Shown piece by piece: positions 17,530 through 26,246 of a DNA stretch of 64,000 bases. The position numbers and the translations under genes are program-made. The stretch spans positions 62,001 through 126,000 of the forward strand of contig NZ_MLFN01000001.1 in NCBI RefSeq assembly GCF_002095315.1. The letters are read 5' to 3'. Each line of letters begins with the position of its first letter. Position 1 is the first letter of the stretch. The DNA is from Pantoea conspicua. GTDB taxonomy: Bacteria > Pseudomonadota > Gammaproteobacteria > Enterobacterales > Enterobacteriaceae. The notes below the pieces were generated by a model. It was not told the DNA's origin. It searched no databases and worked only from the letters and a program-made list of their open reading frames with translations.

Positions 17530-18078
17530 TTATCCGAGTAAACGACGCAGCTGGCTGATTATTCCAGCGACTTCTTCAGCGCTTAATGCGCCATCTTTAG
17601 CGAAGCGAACTTTGCCCTGACGGTCAATCACCGCTACCGCTGCGTTGCCTGGTTTGAGTTGCCAGCTGTGCGCTGTCACGCCGCTATTATCAATAATAAA
17701 CTGCTGCCACGGTGCGGCTTTCTTGCTTGAGGCGATACTGCGTACCACAAACAGACCGCTGCCGGGCAGGGCATCGTCGGTATTCACAATGGTGGTGGTC
17801 TGGAAACCCTGACGCGGCAAATTCGCCTGCTGAATCGCCTCAATTAACCCTGCGCTCTGCTCTTTTGCCGACAGGCGACCCGCGACATGAATAAGTAATC
17901 TGACTTTACCGGTCAGGGTCTGGCTATTCCAGCGCTGGTAATTAACCTCGTCATGCTCGATCACCATCTCGCCTTTATCGGCAATGTAAACCGGGGGCAC
18001 CGGCTGACCGGGAACCAGAGTATGTGCGCAACTCAAAGCTGAAACAAATAGCAGACTTATCAATCCATAACGGCGCAC
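17530..18078 (-). CDS. ytfJ: YtfJ-family periplasmic thioredoxin-like protein
   Basis: The 182-residue protein begins with a signal peptide (LLFVSALSCAHT) and has the family hallmarks: a GQPVPPVYIADKGEMVI opening and ALIEA-like and TTTIVNTDDALPGSGLFV segments in the same order as E. coli YtfJ. The fold is thioredoxin-like, but no CxxC is present. Function is unknown; it stands alone upstream of the crt operon on the same strand. Confidence 0.88.
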   Translation of the reverse strand: MRRYGLISLLFVSALSCAHTLVPGQPVPPVYIADKGEMVIEHDEVNYQRWNSQTLTGKVRLLIHVAGRLSAKEQSAGLIEAIQQANLPRQGFQTTTIVNTDDALPGSGLFVVRSIASSKKAAPWQQFIIDNSGVTAHSWQLKPGNAAVAVIDRQGKVRFAKDGALSAEEVAGIISQLRRLLG

Positions 18079-18230
18079 GGTATCCTCACTTCTTCGTCGT
18101 TTTGCGGTCGGCTGGCTGGAAATTTCAGTAACAGGCTGAAGATTAGTAACACATCTCTGTTTCAGATCAATAAAAGCATTTAAGACATGGATCGAAAATG
18201 CAGGCTGATAATCTGTTCAGGAGGTGAGAG

Positions 18231-18458
18231 ATGAGTACAGCATTAATGACATTACCTGAATTTGCCCGTTATATTGGCATCGAAACACCGACGCTGGCGC
18301 GTGCGTTTTGTTGTCGCGGATCGCTGGCCGGCGTGCCGCTGCCACAGGCGATGGATGACGCGCCCCTGACCCAGCGTCACTGGCTGCGTGACGATGTGCG
18401 GCAGTTCAACCACATGTTCAGGCGGGTTCAGGCGATGCAGCAGCAACGGCCGCAGTAA
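18231..18458 (+). CDS. Small hypothetical protein, possible DNA-binding helix-turn-helix
   Basis: This 75-residue protein has an almost perfect ribosome site, AGGAGGTGA, four bases before the ATG, so it is surely translated. The segment LPEFARYIGIETPTLARAF could form a helix-turn-helix. I do not recognise the family. Confidence 0.6.
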   Translation: MSTALMTLPEFARYIGIETPTLARAFCCRGSLAGVPLPQAMDDAPLTQRHWLRDDVRQFNHMFRRVQAMQQQRPQ

Positions 18459-18510
18459 CGCAGCGATCAGAATCAAACGTCATTCGCGCGGGAAAGTTTC
18501 CCGCGCAGTG

Positions 18511-19188
18511 TTATGCCGCGCTATCAGGTTTAACCAGAAAGCAGATCAGATTGGCGTCACGGTCACCGACAATTTCCAGCGAGTCATCGACTCCGCTGAT
18601 GGCATCACCGCGAGACAGCCGCTCTTCACCGATCCGAATCACGCCTTCCAGCACCGTTATGTAAGCGACGAAACCAGGCAGCGACGGCACCTCAAGCGTA
18701 TGACCACGCTCCAGCAGCGCATCGTAGATGTACGCATCCTGCCGAAGTTCCAGCGGGGCGTCAGAGGTTTCCGGCCCTGCCAGTTCGGTCCAGCCGTTGG
18801 CCATAATGCCCTGATCACGCTCCAGCACCTGCGTCATGCCTTCGCCGCCGCGCTCAGCCGGTCGGATCACCGCCTGTAACAGTTCCGCCTCATACAGTGG
18901 AACTGACTCTTCATACTGTACGCCATCACCGGCGTTGACCAGCATCACCCGCTTTGCAGAGAGCGAGGTGCTTTCACCGTTACTGTCCTGATGGCGCATC
19001 GATCCGCGCCACAGATAGGTAAACACCTCTTCATCGCGATGCAGCTGCATCGGAATACGGGCATCGAGTTTTAGCGTCATCAGGTCAACGCTGACCAGTG
19101 GGCTTAACGCCTCGCCGGATCGCTGGCGGCGTACGGTAAAAGGTCCGTACTCAAACAGTTGTTCAGGATTAGCTCGCACGATGTTCAT
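18511..19188 (-). CDS. Pirin-like cupin protein
   Basis: The start is taken at 19188 (MNIVRANPEQLFEYGPFTVR), giving 225 residues; the longer frame upstream lacks a matching N-terminus. It shows the double-cupin pirin pattern, with PMQLHRDEEVFTYLWRGSMRHQDS near residue 50 as the metal-binding cupin motif and a second, degenerate cupin towards the C-terminus. Some relatives (YhhW) show quercetinase activity; the natural role is uncertain. Confidence 0.82.
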   Translation of the reverse strand: MNIVRANPEQLFEYGPFTVRRQRSGEALSPLVSVDLMTLKLDARIPMQLHRDEEVFTYLWRGSMRHQDSNGESTSLSAKRVMLVNAGDGVQYEESVPLYEAELLQAVIRPAERGGEGMTQVLERDQGIMANGWTELAGPETSDAPLELRQDAYIYDALLERGHTLEVPSLPGFVAYITVLEGVIRIGEERLSRGDAISGVDDSLEIVGDRDANLICFLVKPDSAA

Positions 19189-19290
19189 GATTGGCTCTTT
19201 TATAATGGGGTCAATGACAATGATGATAGCGGTTACGCAGGGAATGAGAAGCCGGCAGATTTGCCGGGCCTCGTCAGTTAATTTGAATAA

Positions 19291-19321
19291 CGATCTGCCC
19301 GCCGTAGAGGCGGGCAGATCG
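19291..19321 (-). terminator. Strong 13-bp hairpin after the PepSY gene
   Basis: CGATCTGCCCGCC pairs perfectly with GGCGGGCAGATCG around a 5-base loop. It lies just past the stop of the PepSY gene on the minus strand, upstream of the pirin start. Only a weak T-rich stretch follows, so efficiency is uncertain. Confidence 0.6.
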
Positions 19322-19322
19322 T

Positions 19323-21053
19323 CTATTTGCCTTGCTCGTCGCTTTCGCCCAAAAAGAAATACCACAGCGGAATCGATAACAGGCCGGTGAAAACCGTGGA
19401 ATAAAGCAGGATCATCATCGCCTGGGTGATGTACATGGTCAGCGACCAGCTGCTGAACGGGATCTGATACTGATCGATCACACCGCCAATCATTGCGTTC
19501 GCCATCACGGTAATGACAATCAACGCCAGTACCGTCACGCTGCGCAGAAAATAGCGCATCTCCTTGCGTTTATTCGCAAAGCGCGCCTGAATAATTGCCA
19601 GCGGTGACTGCTTATCCGGCGCGGTATCGATACGTTGTTCCGTTGCGCGCTGCGCACGACGCCAGCGCTGAATATCGATCAGCATCATGACCAGCAGGCT
19701 GATCCCCATCAGCGGCAGCGCGTAGCCCAGTGCCAGTACCAGGATCAGGCTGGCACCCTGAGCGTAGCGCGGCAGCGACAGCCAGGCTGACAGGAGTGTC
19801 TGCGACGGGCTGATCTGCGGCACGGCCGGACGACGTATCCACCACATACGGTAGCCCAGCACAATCATCGCACAGAGTCCGAAACCGAACAGCGCCAGAA
19901 TCAGCTGGTTGGGCAGGCCAAACAGCACGCCCATGTGCGCATCCACGCCCCAGCGGGTCAGTTTTGCCACCAGCGGGAAGTGAGCAAACTCCACCCGATC
20001 GACCAGACTAAAATCATTGGGATTGATCGAGACCGCATCGACCTGGCTCGGCCAGCTGCGATCAATCTCAGAGACGGTCCACGCCTGATCAGGCGCTTTC
20101 GGCTGACGTAACTCCAGCTTGCTGGCGTGCAGACCGGCGTCCCGCGCGGCGTCCAGAGCGCGATCCCAGTTGCCATCCGGCTGATTTGCCACCACGGGCG
20201 CGGCTTTTCTGGCCGGCATCGCCATATCCGCCATTGTCATGCCTTCCATGTTTCCGCGGTGGTCAGCATGGGGATCGGCAGCGGTCGCAGGCGCAGCACC
20301 GTTCAGCGCGGTGGTGACCTGCGGGGTCATCCAGCCCAGATCGCTACGCATTTTTTCAATATTGTTGCCCGCCCACTGTGACCAGGTCAGTCCGGTGACA
20401 GAGAAGAACACCAGTCCGACCGCCAGCACCAGTCCCAGCGTAACGTGCCAGTGACGGGTGGCGGCGAAACCGCGACGGGGTTTTCTGGCGGCACGACGTG
20501 GCCGGGTTCCCAGCCACAGCACGATACCCCCGAGAGCCGCGACCCACAGCCAGGAGGCGGCCAGTTCGCTGTAGTTGCGGCCTGCGTCGCCCAGCAGTAA
20601 CCCGCGATGCAGCTGATCGAGCCACATGCGCAGCGGCAACACACCGCTGGTACCATACACCGTCATGTCACCCTTAACCTGCAACGTATAGGGGTCGATA
20701 AACAGCGAGCGGGATTCCGACGGGCCGAGGTCGCGTCCGGAGAACTGTACCCGGGTGGTATCCTGCGGACCCGGTGCCGGACGAACGGCGTAAATGCGCG
20801 TCATTTCACCGGCGCGCTGGCGGGCAGCGGCGATTTGTGCCGACAGCGGTTTTGCCACGCCCTGCGCATCCGTGGTTAAGGCGTCATGATAGATCGCCTG
20901 CTCAAGCTGCGGCGTCAGAACGTAAAGCGTGCCGGTCAGCGCGGCGACAAAAATGAAGGGCGCAATGAACAGGCCAATATAGAAATGCAGGCGGCGAAAC
21001 AGATTCAACACCGTACCGTGCGGTGCAGGTGTTACTTCCTGAGTTGAGGACAT
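19323..21053 (-). CDS. PepSY-associated membrane protein (PiuB/FoxB-like)
   Basis: With the ATG at 21053 the protein has 576 residues. It opens with RLHFYIGLFIAPFIFVAALTG, the first helix typical of PepSY_TM proteins, followed by a periplasmic PepSY domain (TLYVLTPQLEQ...). Further helices lie near residues 160-230, then come a second PepSY region (YTL-VKG type) and C-terminal helices. Relatives act with siderophore receptors as inner-membrane reductases or uptake partners. A histidine/methionine-rich stretch (DPHADHRGNMEGMTMADMAM) near residue 265 suggests metal contact. The DUF2946 gene is immediately upstream. Confidence 0.82.
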   Translation of the reverse strand: MSSTQEVTPAPHGTVLNLFRRLHFYIGLFIAPFIFVAALTGTLYVLTPQLEQAIYHDALTTDAQGVAKPLSAQIAAARQRAGEMTRIYAVRPAPGPQDTTRVQFSGRDLGPSESRSLFIDPYTLQVKGDMTVYGTSGVLPLRMWLDQLHRGLLLGDAGRNYSELAASWLWVAALGGIVLWLGTRPRRAARKPRRGFAATRHWHVTLGLVLAVGLVFFSVTGLTWSQWAGNNIEKMRSDLGWMTPQVTTALNGAAPATAADPHADHRGNMEGMTMADMAMPARKAAPVVANQPDGNWDRALDAARDAGLHASKLELRQPKAPDQAWTVSEIDRSWPSQVDAVSINPNDFSLVDRVEFAHFPLVAKLTRWGVDAHMGVLFGLPNQLILALFGFGLCAMIVLGYRMWWIRRPAVPQISPSQTLLSAWLSLPRYAQGASLILVLALGYALPLMGISLLVMMLIDIQRWRRAQRATEQRIDTAPDKQSPLAIIQARFANKRKEMRYFLRSVTVLALIVITVMANAMIGGVIDQYQIPFSSWSLTMYITQAMMILLYSTVFTGLLSIPLWYFFLGESDEQGK

Positions 21054-21117
21054 AGATTCCACACTTTTCAAAAGACAGAACAGAGCTTCTGACGCCGTAA
21101 CGCGTAAGAAGTCGGGG

Positions 21118-21552
21118 TCAAAAAACAGTGAGGTTCAGCGTCACCAACGGAGGCGCCCGGGGACGATGGGTGCGCAGAAACCGTCGCCGCCGCGGTGGGT
21201 TGATAGCAGGCGGCGGTGGCGTCCGGCAGATCAGACACATCCACCAGATAAGCGGGGTAAACACCCACAGCATCAGCGGGACATGAATCAGTAAATCGCA
21301 GTAGCCACAGGCGAAACCCGGCTCCATCATCATGTCGTGACCTGGCATCGACATGTCGCTGTGATGCGCCATCATCGCTATATCACTGTGATGATGCTCC
21401 ATCGGCATCTCGTCGCTCATGACTGACAGGCGCGGCTGACTGGCGCGATGCTCTGCCAGATTTTCAGACACCATCGGCGCAACAAACAACAGCAACACGG
21501 CCAGGATCGCAATACCGGCTGTGAGTCGTTGTCTGAAGGCAGTTGTATGCAT
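21118..21552 (-). CDS. DUF2946-family membrane protein with His/Met-rich loop
   Basis: The 144-residue protein has one N-terminal helix (GIAILAVLLLFVAPMV), a periplasmic loop full of His and Met (MPMEHHHSDIAMMAHHSDMS), the family motif FACGYCDLLIHVP and a second helix. DUF2946 genes often accompany copper- or iron-uptake loci. It lies 64 bp before the PepSY gene on the same strand, so joint expression in metal handling is likely. The basic proline-rich tail is unusual. Confidence 0.78.
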   Translation of the reverse strand: MHTTAFRQRLTAGIAILAVLLLFVAPMVSENLAEHRASQPRLSVMSDEMPMEHHHSDIAMMAHHSDMSMPGHDMMMEPGFACGYCDLLIHVPLMLWVFTPLIWWMCLICRTPPPPAINPPRRRRFLRTHRPRAPPLVTLNLTVF

Positions 21553-21784
21553 GATTTACATCAGGGTCATGGGTCACAATTGAGGGCGGCAGTGTAACGC
21601 GAAGGGGGAAAAAGGGTTAAATAAAGTGGCGATAATCCTGAAAAAATCCGCACAGTTTGAACATATTCACTTTAATTCTGCCGTCATTTAACTTGTTCGT
21701 TACTCATGAAATACATAAGACTAACATTGCTGCGCAACCAGACGATGGTCGGACGCGCTTATTGTTGTCAACAAAGGATGAAAT

Positions 21785-22726
21785 ATGAAAATCGTGATGC
21801 TGGATGGGGAAACATTACCGCTGCCTTTAACCGCACCGCCAGGCTGCAGTGACTGGCAGGTACAGGGTCATACCGCAGAAGACGCCATCGTAACGGCACT
21901 GCAGGATGCCACGGTGGCGATCACCAATAAAGTGCCGCTGCGTGCCGCCACGCTAGAGCAACTCCCGTCGCTGCGGTTTATCTGCGTTGCCGCGACCGGC
22001 TATGACTGTATCGACATTGATGCCTGTCGCGCGCGTGGCATCGTGGTAAGCAATGTGCCGGGCTACTCGACACAGAGCGTGTCGGAAGGGGTGATTGCCG
22101 CTATTTTTGCCCTGCGTCGTCAGTTACTGGATTACGCTACCAGCACGCGCACGGCGTGGCCTGATGCGCAGCATTTTTGTCTGCACCGCCAGCCGATTCA
22201 GGATATAGGCGGTGCGACGCTGGGTATTATCGGCAAAGGCGAGATTGGTCAGGCCACCGGTAAACTGGCGCAGGCGTTGGGCATGAAGGTTCAGTACGCC
22301 GATCGCAAAGGCAGCAGGTCACTGCGTGACGGCTATGTCAGTTTTGAACAGGTGCTGGCGACCAGCGATATCCTCTCGCTGCATTGCCCCCTGAGCGAAC
22401 AGACCCGACAGCTGATTGACCGCGAGGCGCTGAGTAAAATGAAGCCGCAGGCGCTGTTGATCAACACCGCGCGCGGCGGGCTGATCAACGAGGGGGATCT
22501 GGCTGAGGCGCTGCAACAGGGCCGGATTGGGGGGGCAGCGCTCGATGTGCTGAGCAGCGAACCGCCTGACACCGATAATCCGCTGCTGCAACCTGGTTTG
22601 GCTAATCTGCTGCTTACGCCGCACATCGCCTGGGCCAGTCAGAGCGGGGTACATAATCTGCTGCAGGGTATCACCGCCAATCTTATCGCCTTTAGTCAGG
22701 GTCAGCCGATCAATGTGGTGAGCTGA
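21785..22726 (+). CDS. D-2-hydroxyacid dehydrogenase, NAD-dependent
   Basis: The 313-residue enzyme belongs to the D-lactate/glycerate dehydrogenase family. The Rossmann motif is LGIIGKGEIGQATGKLAQAL (near residue 145), the arginine region appears as INTARGGLINEGDLAEAL, the glutamate as SEPPDTDNPLL, and the catalytic histidine as LTPHIAWAS. It most resembles hydroxypyruvate/glycerate dehydrogenases; the substrate is not determinable. AAAGGATG precedes the start. Confidence 0.9.
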   Translation: MKIVMLDGETLPLPLTAPPGCSDWQVQGHTAEDAIVTALQDATVAITNKVPLRAATLEQLPSLRFICVAATGYDCIDIDACRARGIVVSNVPGYSTQSVSEGVIAAIFALRRQLLDYATSTRTAWPDAQHFCLHRQPIQDIGGATLGIIGKGEIGQATGKLAQALGMKVQYADRKGSRSLRDGYVSFEQVLATSDILSLHCPLSEQTRQLIDREALSKMKPQALLINTARGGLINEGDLAEALQQGRIGGAALDVLSSEPPDTDNPLLQPGLANLLLTPHIAWASQSGVHNLLQGITANLIAFSQGQPINVVS

Positions 22727-22727
22727 T

Positions 22728-23063
22728 TCAGAAAATCGAACGGCCCAGTTTATCGGTCAGACACTCCAGCGCGGCGGTTCCGGCCAGCGAATTGCCCGCG
22801 CTATCGAGCCCTGGTGACCAGACCGCGATGCTCATCTCTCCCGGAATGACCGCAATGATCCCGCCACCAACGCCTGACTTGGCGGGCATGCCGACGCGCC
22901 AGGCAAACTCGCCCGCGCCATCATACATGCCGCTGGTGATCATCAGGGCGTTAATCTGCCGCGCCTGGCGAGGGGTAATCATCCGGCTGCCATCCAGTGT
23001 CACTCCCTGATTTGCCAGATAGACAAAACTGCGCGCCAGTTCGATACAGTTCATCGATAGCAA
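22728..23063 (-). pseudogene. glsA: Glutaminase C-terminal fragment cut by prophage insertion
   Basis: About 110 residues of a serine-dependent glutaminase remain: [17 protein letters not shown], then [20 protein letters not shown] and [15 protein letters not shown], ending in DKLGRSIF, the normal family C-terminus. The first roughly 200 residues with the catalytic serine are missing, and homology ends within a few codons of the prophage integrase. The 5' portion presumably lies at the other prophage end, outside the window. Confidence 0.85.
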
Positions 23064-23107
23064 GTAGTATTGATGTGGAAAGTTTCAATAAATACAGAAG
23101 GTTATGA
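23040..23107. other. Prophage attachment-site region
   Basis: Glutaminase coding similarity stops near 23066, and the integrase stop is at 23108. The recombination core must lie in or next to this interval, within the glutaminase codons. The exact core cannot be set without the other junction. Confidence 0.7.
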
Positions 23108-24388
23108 TTAAGCGGTTTTCTTGTGGGGCATGGGTGGGGCATTTTGTGAAAAATCAGCGTTCAGGAGAGCGACCTGATCGTGATTATTCTCGGTCATCCA
23201 TTTACCGTAAACGTTGTAAAGCATCTGCGCCGAAGAGTGCCCCATCTGGTGAGCAACAAAGTTAGGGTTGGCTCCGGCCGCAAGTGCCCAGCATGCAAAA
23301 GTATGCCGCGTTTCATATGACTTCCTCATTCTGACACCAGCCTTCCTCAGCATCGTTCTCCAGGCGGCGTTGATTGTCCCTGATGTATACCAGTCTGCCG
23401 TCCCACCATTACGGGTTGTGATCCTCGGTGAAAACACGAAAGTACACAGGTCTGTTCGCGTCGCCTCCTTCTGCCGCAGATGAATCGTTACCTCATGCTG
23501 CTGTCCCATTCTCGTCAGCACCATCTGTGACTTCAGCGCCTCAATGGCAGGGGCGGTCAGCTGAATGGTCCTGATGCCGGAGTCTGTTTTCGGCGGGTTG
23601 AAGTAATTCGTCATCGACTGCCCGCGCACTATCTTCACCGTCCAGTCCACAGTATCAATATCTTCCCACGCCAGAGAGATAATCTCTCCATGCCGCATAC
23701 CGGTATTTACGGCCAGGATGATGAGATTTGTCATCTGCTCGGTGGGAGAGGCGGCGATCACCCTTGCGTACTCCTCACGGGTCAGCGGGTCAGGGGCTGG
23801 TCTGGATTTTTTCAGAGGAGAAAAAGTCTCCATCGGGTTTCTCTGCACATAGCCATTGGCGGCGGCGAACGAAAACATCCCTTTCAGACAGGCGAAGTAT
23901 GAATTCACCGTTGGCACCGTTCTGCCTCTTCCGGTAGGTGCCGGGTTCCTTCCTCGCGGCCGCTGTATTCCCGTCAGCATCTCCTTCCTTGCAATCAGGA
24001 TGTCTTCCTGCGTCACTGAGTCAGCCATCTTTTCATGGCCGATTACATCCAGGCATGATCCAACGTATGACCTGTAATGCCTCAGTGCGTTTGCGGTAAG
24101 GTCCATTTCCTTAACTGAAAGCCATTTGTTTGCCAGCTCAGCCAGTGTCACCAGCCTTCTCTGTACGCCATATTTACCGGCGTTCGGAGAGCCTGGAAAC
24201 TGATCTGGATAACTGAAGGTGCCGGTTTTTACCTGATAGCAAACAGAAGCCCTCAGCTCTCCTGCTGCCTTCCTGTTTTTCGGTGTATCTGGCAATCCCA
24301 GACCTTCCCTCACTCTCTTACCTTTATAAATGAACCATATGCGCAGAAACCCTCCGTGGTTTTCTACGCCTGTGGGGTATTTAGCCAT
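23108..24388 (-). CDS. int: Prophage tyrosine-recombinase integrase
   Basis: The start at 24388 (MAKYPTGVENHGG) has GAGGAG upstream and gives 426 residues. An Arm-binding N-terminal domain (GFLRIWFIYKGKRVREGLG) and a SAM-like core-binding domain precede the catalytic domain. That domain has GMRHGEIISL (first arginine), PPKTDSGIRTI (lysine), SYETRHTFACWAL (second arginine, with Tyr in place of the usual His two steps before), MGHSS and the nucleophile tyrosine in YNVYGKWM. It reads towards the attachment site at the left prophage end. Confidence 0.95.
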   Translation of the reverse strand: MAKYPTGVENHGGFLRIWFIYKGKRVREGLGLPDTPKNRKAAGELRASVCYQVKTGTFSYPDQFPGSPNAGKYGVQRRLVTLAELANKWLSVKEMDLTANALRHYRSYVGSCLDVIGHEKMADSVTQEDILIARKEMLTGIQRPRGRNPAPTGRGRTVPTVNSYFACLKGMFSFAAANGYVQRNPMETFSPLKKSRPAPDPLTREEYARVIAASPTEQMTNLIILAVNTGMRHGEIISLAWEDIDTVDWTVKIVRGQSMTNYFNPPKTDSGIRTIQLTAPAIEALKSQMVLTRMGQQHEVTIHLRQKEATRTDLCTFVFSPRITTRNGGTADWYTSGTINAAWRTMLRKAGVRMRKSYETRHTFACWALAAGANPNFVAHQMGHSSAQMLYNVYGKWMTENNHDQVALLNADFSQNAPPMPHKKTA

Positions 24389-24419
24389 CACTGCTCCTCG
24401 TTGTTGAAAGGGAGTCCAT

Positions 24420-24668
24420 TTAAGCAGAAATGCGGCGGCGGATCGCCGGGCGCTGTTTCTCAATCCATTTATTTATTTCTGGCAGGCAGTACATGATCGG
24501 GCTGTTTTCTTTTGGCGCGAGGTCGGGAGCCACATGGCGATACTCCTTCCCCTCAAGCCAAGTTGACCGGCGCGCGTGCTGAATCATGTGCTTGGTCATG
24601 CCGGTTACTGTGGTAAGAACGGCCTCGGACACCCATTTATTGGGCATTAGCTGAACAACATTTTCCAT
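24420..24668 (-). CDS. xis: Excisionase
   Basis: This 82-residue protein matches the excisionase family found beside such integrases: VVQLMPNKWVSEAVLTTVTG followed by a winged-helix region and INKWIEKQRP. It ends 31 bp before the integrase start. It should bend attachment-site DNA and bias Int towards excision. Confidence 0.85.
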   Translation of the reverse strand: MENVVQLMPNKWVSEAVLTTVTGMTKHMIQHARRSTWLEGKEYRHVAPDLAPKENSPIMYCLPEINKWIEKQRPAIRRRISA

Positions 24669-24670
24669 AT

Positions 24671-24778
24671 CTACTCCTTTGGCGGCTTACCGCGGATAAA
24701 TGCGATGATTAGGGCAATAAAAAGGCAGATATCAGTGATGATGTCTGCCGGGGTGATGTCGTCGCAGGTGGTGGTCAC
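24671..24778 (-). CDS. Small single-helix membrane protein
   Basis: A 35-codon frame with a GTG start overlaps the end of the preceding gene (ATGTGA) and runs to just before xis. Residues 14-29 (ITDICLFIALIIAFIRG) form one hydrophobic helix with a basic end. Its last codons (AAAGGAG) supply the ribosome site of xis, so it is probably translated. No function is known to me. Confidence 0.45.
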   Translation of the reverse strand: MTTTCDDITPADIITDICLFIALIIAFIRGKPPKE

Positions 24779-25086
24779 ATGTTTTTACCAACATGAGCGG
24801 CAAGATGGGTGATCGCCTTTCTGGTTAGGAGCTCAAGGTCGCTACAGTCAACCTCAACTACCTGGCTGCATGCTCCCGCCGGTTCAGAGATGAGAATCAC
24901 TTTCTCGCCATAGTGGATATTCATATCCATCTCGCGGGCTAATTGCAGCGCATCGCTGGTCCTTGTTAGTGGATTCCATGGCGAGTAAACGACAGGGTCG
25001 ATAAGTATGTTGCCAAGCGCATCGAATCCAAAAGTGCGCATGTCGGCAGCTCTGGCGGCGTTCTCCAGTAGCTCTTCTTCAGACAT
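24775..25086 (-). CDS. Phage early protein of unknown function
   Basis: The protein has 103 residues. The centre (SDALQLAREMDMNIHYGEKV) resembles small early-left-arm proteins of lambdoid phages that are usually left unnamed. It lies in the uninterrupted minus-strand early operon between int/xis and the recombination genes. Confidence 0.65.
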   Translation of the reverse strand: MSEEELLENAARAADMRTFGFDALGNILIDPVVYSPWNPLTRTSDALQLAREMDMNIHYGEKVILISEPAGACSQVVEVDCSDLELLTRKAITHLAAHVGKNM

Positions 25087-25132
25087 AACAACTCCTCACG
25101 CAGAGCGCGATAGTGAATAGGGTGGGTGGGGG

Positions 25133-25486
25133 TTACTTCAGGGTGATGTGGGGGATTTTGCCAGCGGCGATGGCGTCGTAAATCAGGTCGGCGCTGTGTC
25201 CGTTACTTGCAGATGACCTGCATAGTTCAGCGATGGCATGCTTTGCCTCCTCACGCTTGCGCTCTGCTTCGGTGCGGAGTGGTCGAAATTCAGCCGCGTT
25301 ATATCCAGCAGAGAATTTTTCTATGCGATCGTTTAAATATGTATTGGGCGAGGAAGTAACAGCAGCAATCTCTCCGTTATGGACATAAACTACCTTGATT
25401 TTTGTCCATTCGTAAAAATCCTCGGCTTTTACCTCACACTCACATCCAACCGGCGGCAGGCCCTCTCCATTCCACTCAATGCTCAT
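25133..25486 (-). CDS. Phage early protein of unknown function
   Basis: This 117-residue protein opens with SIEWNGEGLPPVGCECEV, an N-terminus shared by many enterobacterial phage hypothetical proteins. Its C-terminus includes a helical EAERKREEAKHAIAELC segment. It overlaps the upstream gene by four bases (ATGA), so it belongs to the same operon. Confidence 0.7.
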   Translation of the reverse strand: MSIEWNGEGLPPVGCECEVKAEDFYEWTKIKVVYVHNGEIAAVTSSPNTYLNDRIEKFSAGYNAAEFRPLRTEAERKREEAKHAIAELCRSSASNGHSADLIYDAIAAGKIPHITLK

Positions 25487-25701
25487 GCCACTCTCCTGTG
25501 CTGCTTAGCGCGCTCAATACGCTCGTAATCGGTTCTGCACTCCGGGCAGCAGAAGAAGCCTTTATCAACTTTCTCGCCGCAATCACCATTCTGACAGGTG
25601 CCGGTAAACTCCATCGTGGGCTTAGGCCGGTTAGCCAGGGCAATCTCAATCATCTGCTGCTCGCGTTCTGCGGCCTCGTCTAAAATATCTGCGAAACTCA
25701 T
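25483..25701 (-). CDS. Small zinc-ribbon phage protein
   Basis: The 72-residue protein has a treble-clef-like cysteine set: CQNGDCGEKVDKGFFCCPEC near residues 35-54. This kind of zinc ribbon is common in phage early regions. It probably binds nucleic acid or protein, but no role is known. Confidence 0.7.
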   Translation of the reverse strand: MSFADILDEAAEREQQMIEIALANRPKPTMEFTGTCQNGDCGEKVDKGFFCCPECRTDYERIERAKQHRRVA

Positions 25702-25710
25702 ATCATCACC

Positions 25711-26034
25711 TCAAAAATCAACGTGAATGCGGGGTATCTTGTTATCCCTAACAGCCTTAATTAGAGCTTCAAATAGCTCGCGTGGCTGGTATGCGTCTGG
25801 CATAGATGACTCAATAACTAGCATTGCCTGAATCGTATTTTCATCGCGTTCAGCTTGCTTCTGCCTCCTTAGGAAGGCCAGCAAATCAATGCAGTCAGGG
25901 CAAATGAGAATATCGTCTTTACATTGCACTAACAGGTGCTCGCCTACATTTGAGCCGCATAAAGAGCACAGGTCTTTTTTGTCTGGCACGTACTCCTGAA
26001 AACCGAATTTAGGCACTTGAATAGCCATACTCAT
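25711..26034 (-). CDS. Phage early protein with zinc-binding cysteine pairs
   Basis: The 107-residue protein has two cysteine pairs (CSLCG near residue 23, CPDC near residue 46), suggesting a zinc finger, and an acidic C-terminal half. Its C-terminus (ALIKAVRDNKIPRIHVDF) resembles the IPHI ending of the gene at 25133, which hints at distant relationship. Confidence 0.65.
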   Translation of the reverse strand: MSMAIQVPKFGFQEYVPDKKDLCSLCGSNVGEHLLVQCKDDILICPDCIDLLAFLRRQKQAERDENTIQAMLVIESSMPDAYQPRELFEALIKAVRDNKIPRIHVDF

Positions 26035-26050
26035 CTCCGAAATTTGGGCG

Positions 26051-26074
26051 TAAAAAAACCTGCCGGAGCAGGTT
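26051..26074 (-). terminator. Intrinsic terminator within the left early operon
   Basis: On the minus strand AACCTGC-TCCG-GCAGGTT is followed by a run of T (26052-26058). It falls between the 26082 and 25711 genes, so downstream genes would depend on N-mediated antitermination. Confidence 0.75.
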
Positions 26075-26081
26075 ATAGATG

Positions 26082-26246
26082 TTAATTAGGTTCTTTTTTG
26101 GGTGTGCTTAATGGCGGCCTTACAATCTCCCCAACAGATTCGCACTGGTAGCAAAACCAGTCACCTGTATCCATGCCCCTATCTTTTTGCCTTTCTAAAT
26201 AAGTATTACCGCATTTAGGACACTTATCTGGCATTCCTGCTGGCAT
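26082..26246 (-). CDS. Small zinc-ribbon protein
   Basis: This 54-residue protein (MPAGMPDKCPKCGNTYLER...) has CPKCG at residues 9-13 and CYQC near residue 32, a classic zinc-ribbon pair. Its ATG overlaps the stop of the upstream gene as TAATG. It is typical of small nucleic-acid-binding phage proteins. Confidence 0.7.
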   Translation of the reverse strand: MPAGMPDKCPKCGNTYLERQKDRGMDTGDWFCYQCESVGEIVRPPLSTPKKEPN

